A stretch of 60,580 bases of DNA from Pseudomonadota bacterium (lineage in GTDB: Bacteria; Pseudomonadota; Gammaproteobacteria; Berkiellales; Berkiellaceae). The notes under the pieces were generated by a model. That model worked only from the letters and a program-made list of their open reading frames with translations. It searched no databases and was not told where the DNA came from. Shown here piece by piece: positions 60,562 through 60,580 of the stretch (position 1 is the first letter of the stretch; the number at the start of each line of letters is the position of its first letter). The stretch spans positions 1 through 60,580 of the forward strand of contig JAFECR010000007.1 in assembly GCA_018242045.1 (NCBI GenBank). The letters run 5' to 3'. A program made the translations under genes and the position numbers.

Positions 60562-60580
60562 ATACTCGATCCACTTTAAA
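60562..60580. repeat. Start of another palindromic element, cut by window edge
   Basis: ATACTCGATCCACTTTAAA is the exact reverse complement of bases 217-235, the end of the element at 85-235. The remainder lies beyond the window. Confidence 0.75.

Overview
The window looks like a chromosomal segment of a gammaproteobacterium with low-to-moderate GC. The housekeeping genes (rpsU-yqeY-dnaG-rpoD, ftsY-ftsE-ftsX, bioB-bioC, rmf, prlC, tsaD, plsY, cca) are gammaproteobacterial in type and arrangement. The accessory genes carry eukaryote-like domains (F-box, leucine-rich repeats, ankyrin). Together this suggests a host-associated member of the Legionellales/Coxiellaceae-Berkiella group; that placement is inference.

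Layout. (1) 1-9,100 is a mosaic of repeats and gene remnants around three intact putative effector genes: two ankyrin + Tiki/ChaN/EreA-like proteins and one F-box/LRR protein. It also holds a 548-bp defective IS4-family element with a 12-bp target duplication, two aroE fragments, an intact mazEF-like toxin-antitoxin pair plus a broken antitoxin copy, and an orphan HigA-like antitoxin. (2) 9,100-16,830 is mostly housekeeping (gamma-carbonic anhydrase, prlC, rmf, bioC-bioB, comF) with one unrecognised 460-residue protein and decayed hipBA. (3) 17,000-22,220 is a tandem array of three more F-box/LRR genes next to rsmJ. All four F-box/LRR copies carry a remnant of the rsmJ 3' end, which points to the rsmJ-side locus as the source of the family. 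(4) 22,225-23,800 is an IscB element with an apparently catalytically complete IscB and its HEARO/omega RNA, lying where the 5' end of rsmJ should be. (5) 23,750-41,026 is core chromosome: an amino-acid permease, ftsX-ftsE-ftsY, two M16 peptidases, rsmD-cca, midA-folB, plsY, tsaD and rpsU-yqeY-dnaG-rpoD.

(6) 41,027-51,516 is a genomic island in a tRNA(CAU) gene, probably tRNA-Ile2. A 56-bp direct repeat of the tRNA 3' half bounds it and a truncated P4-type integrase lies at its right end. It carries a HipA-like kinase with a HIRAN-domain partner, a possible pPIWI-associated nuclease, and a run of detoxification, export and resistance-type genes (FosA-like, SDR, MFS, LysE, PhzF, GNAT, S66 peptidase, MarR). 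(7) 51,517-59,830 is a second, tandem unit ended by a degenerate third att-like copy. It has an intact AbiEi/AbiEii pair, a nucleotidyltransferase, an MccF-like S66 peptidase, an AAC(6')-like acetyltransferase and several broken genes. (8) 59,900 to the end has a DUF938 methyltransferase, then the first bases of another copy of the palindromic element found near position 85.

The most unusual content is the family of F-box/LRR proteins copied from the rsmJ locus, the ankyrin-Tiki/ChaN-like paralogues with a similar upstream sequence, the IscB/omega RNA element beside truncated rsmJ, and the HipA kinase/HIRAN/membrane coiled-coil gene trio at the head of the tRNA island.
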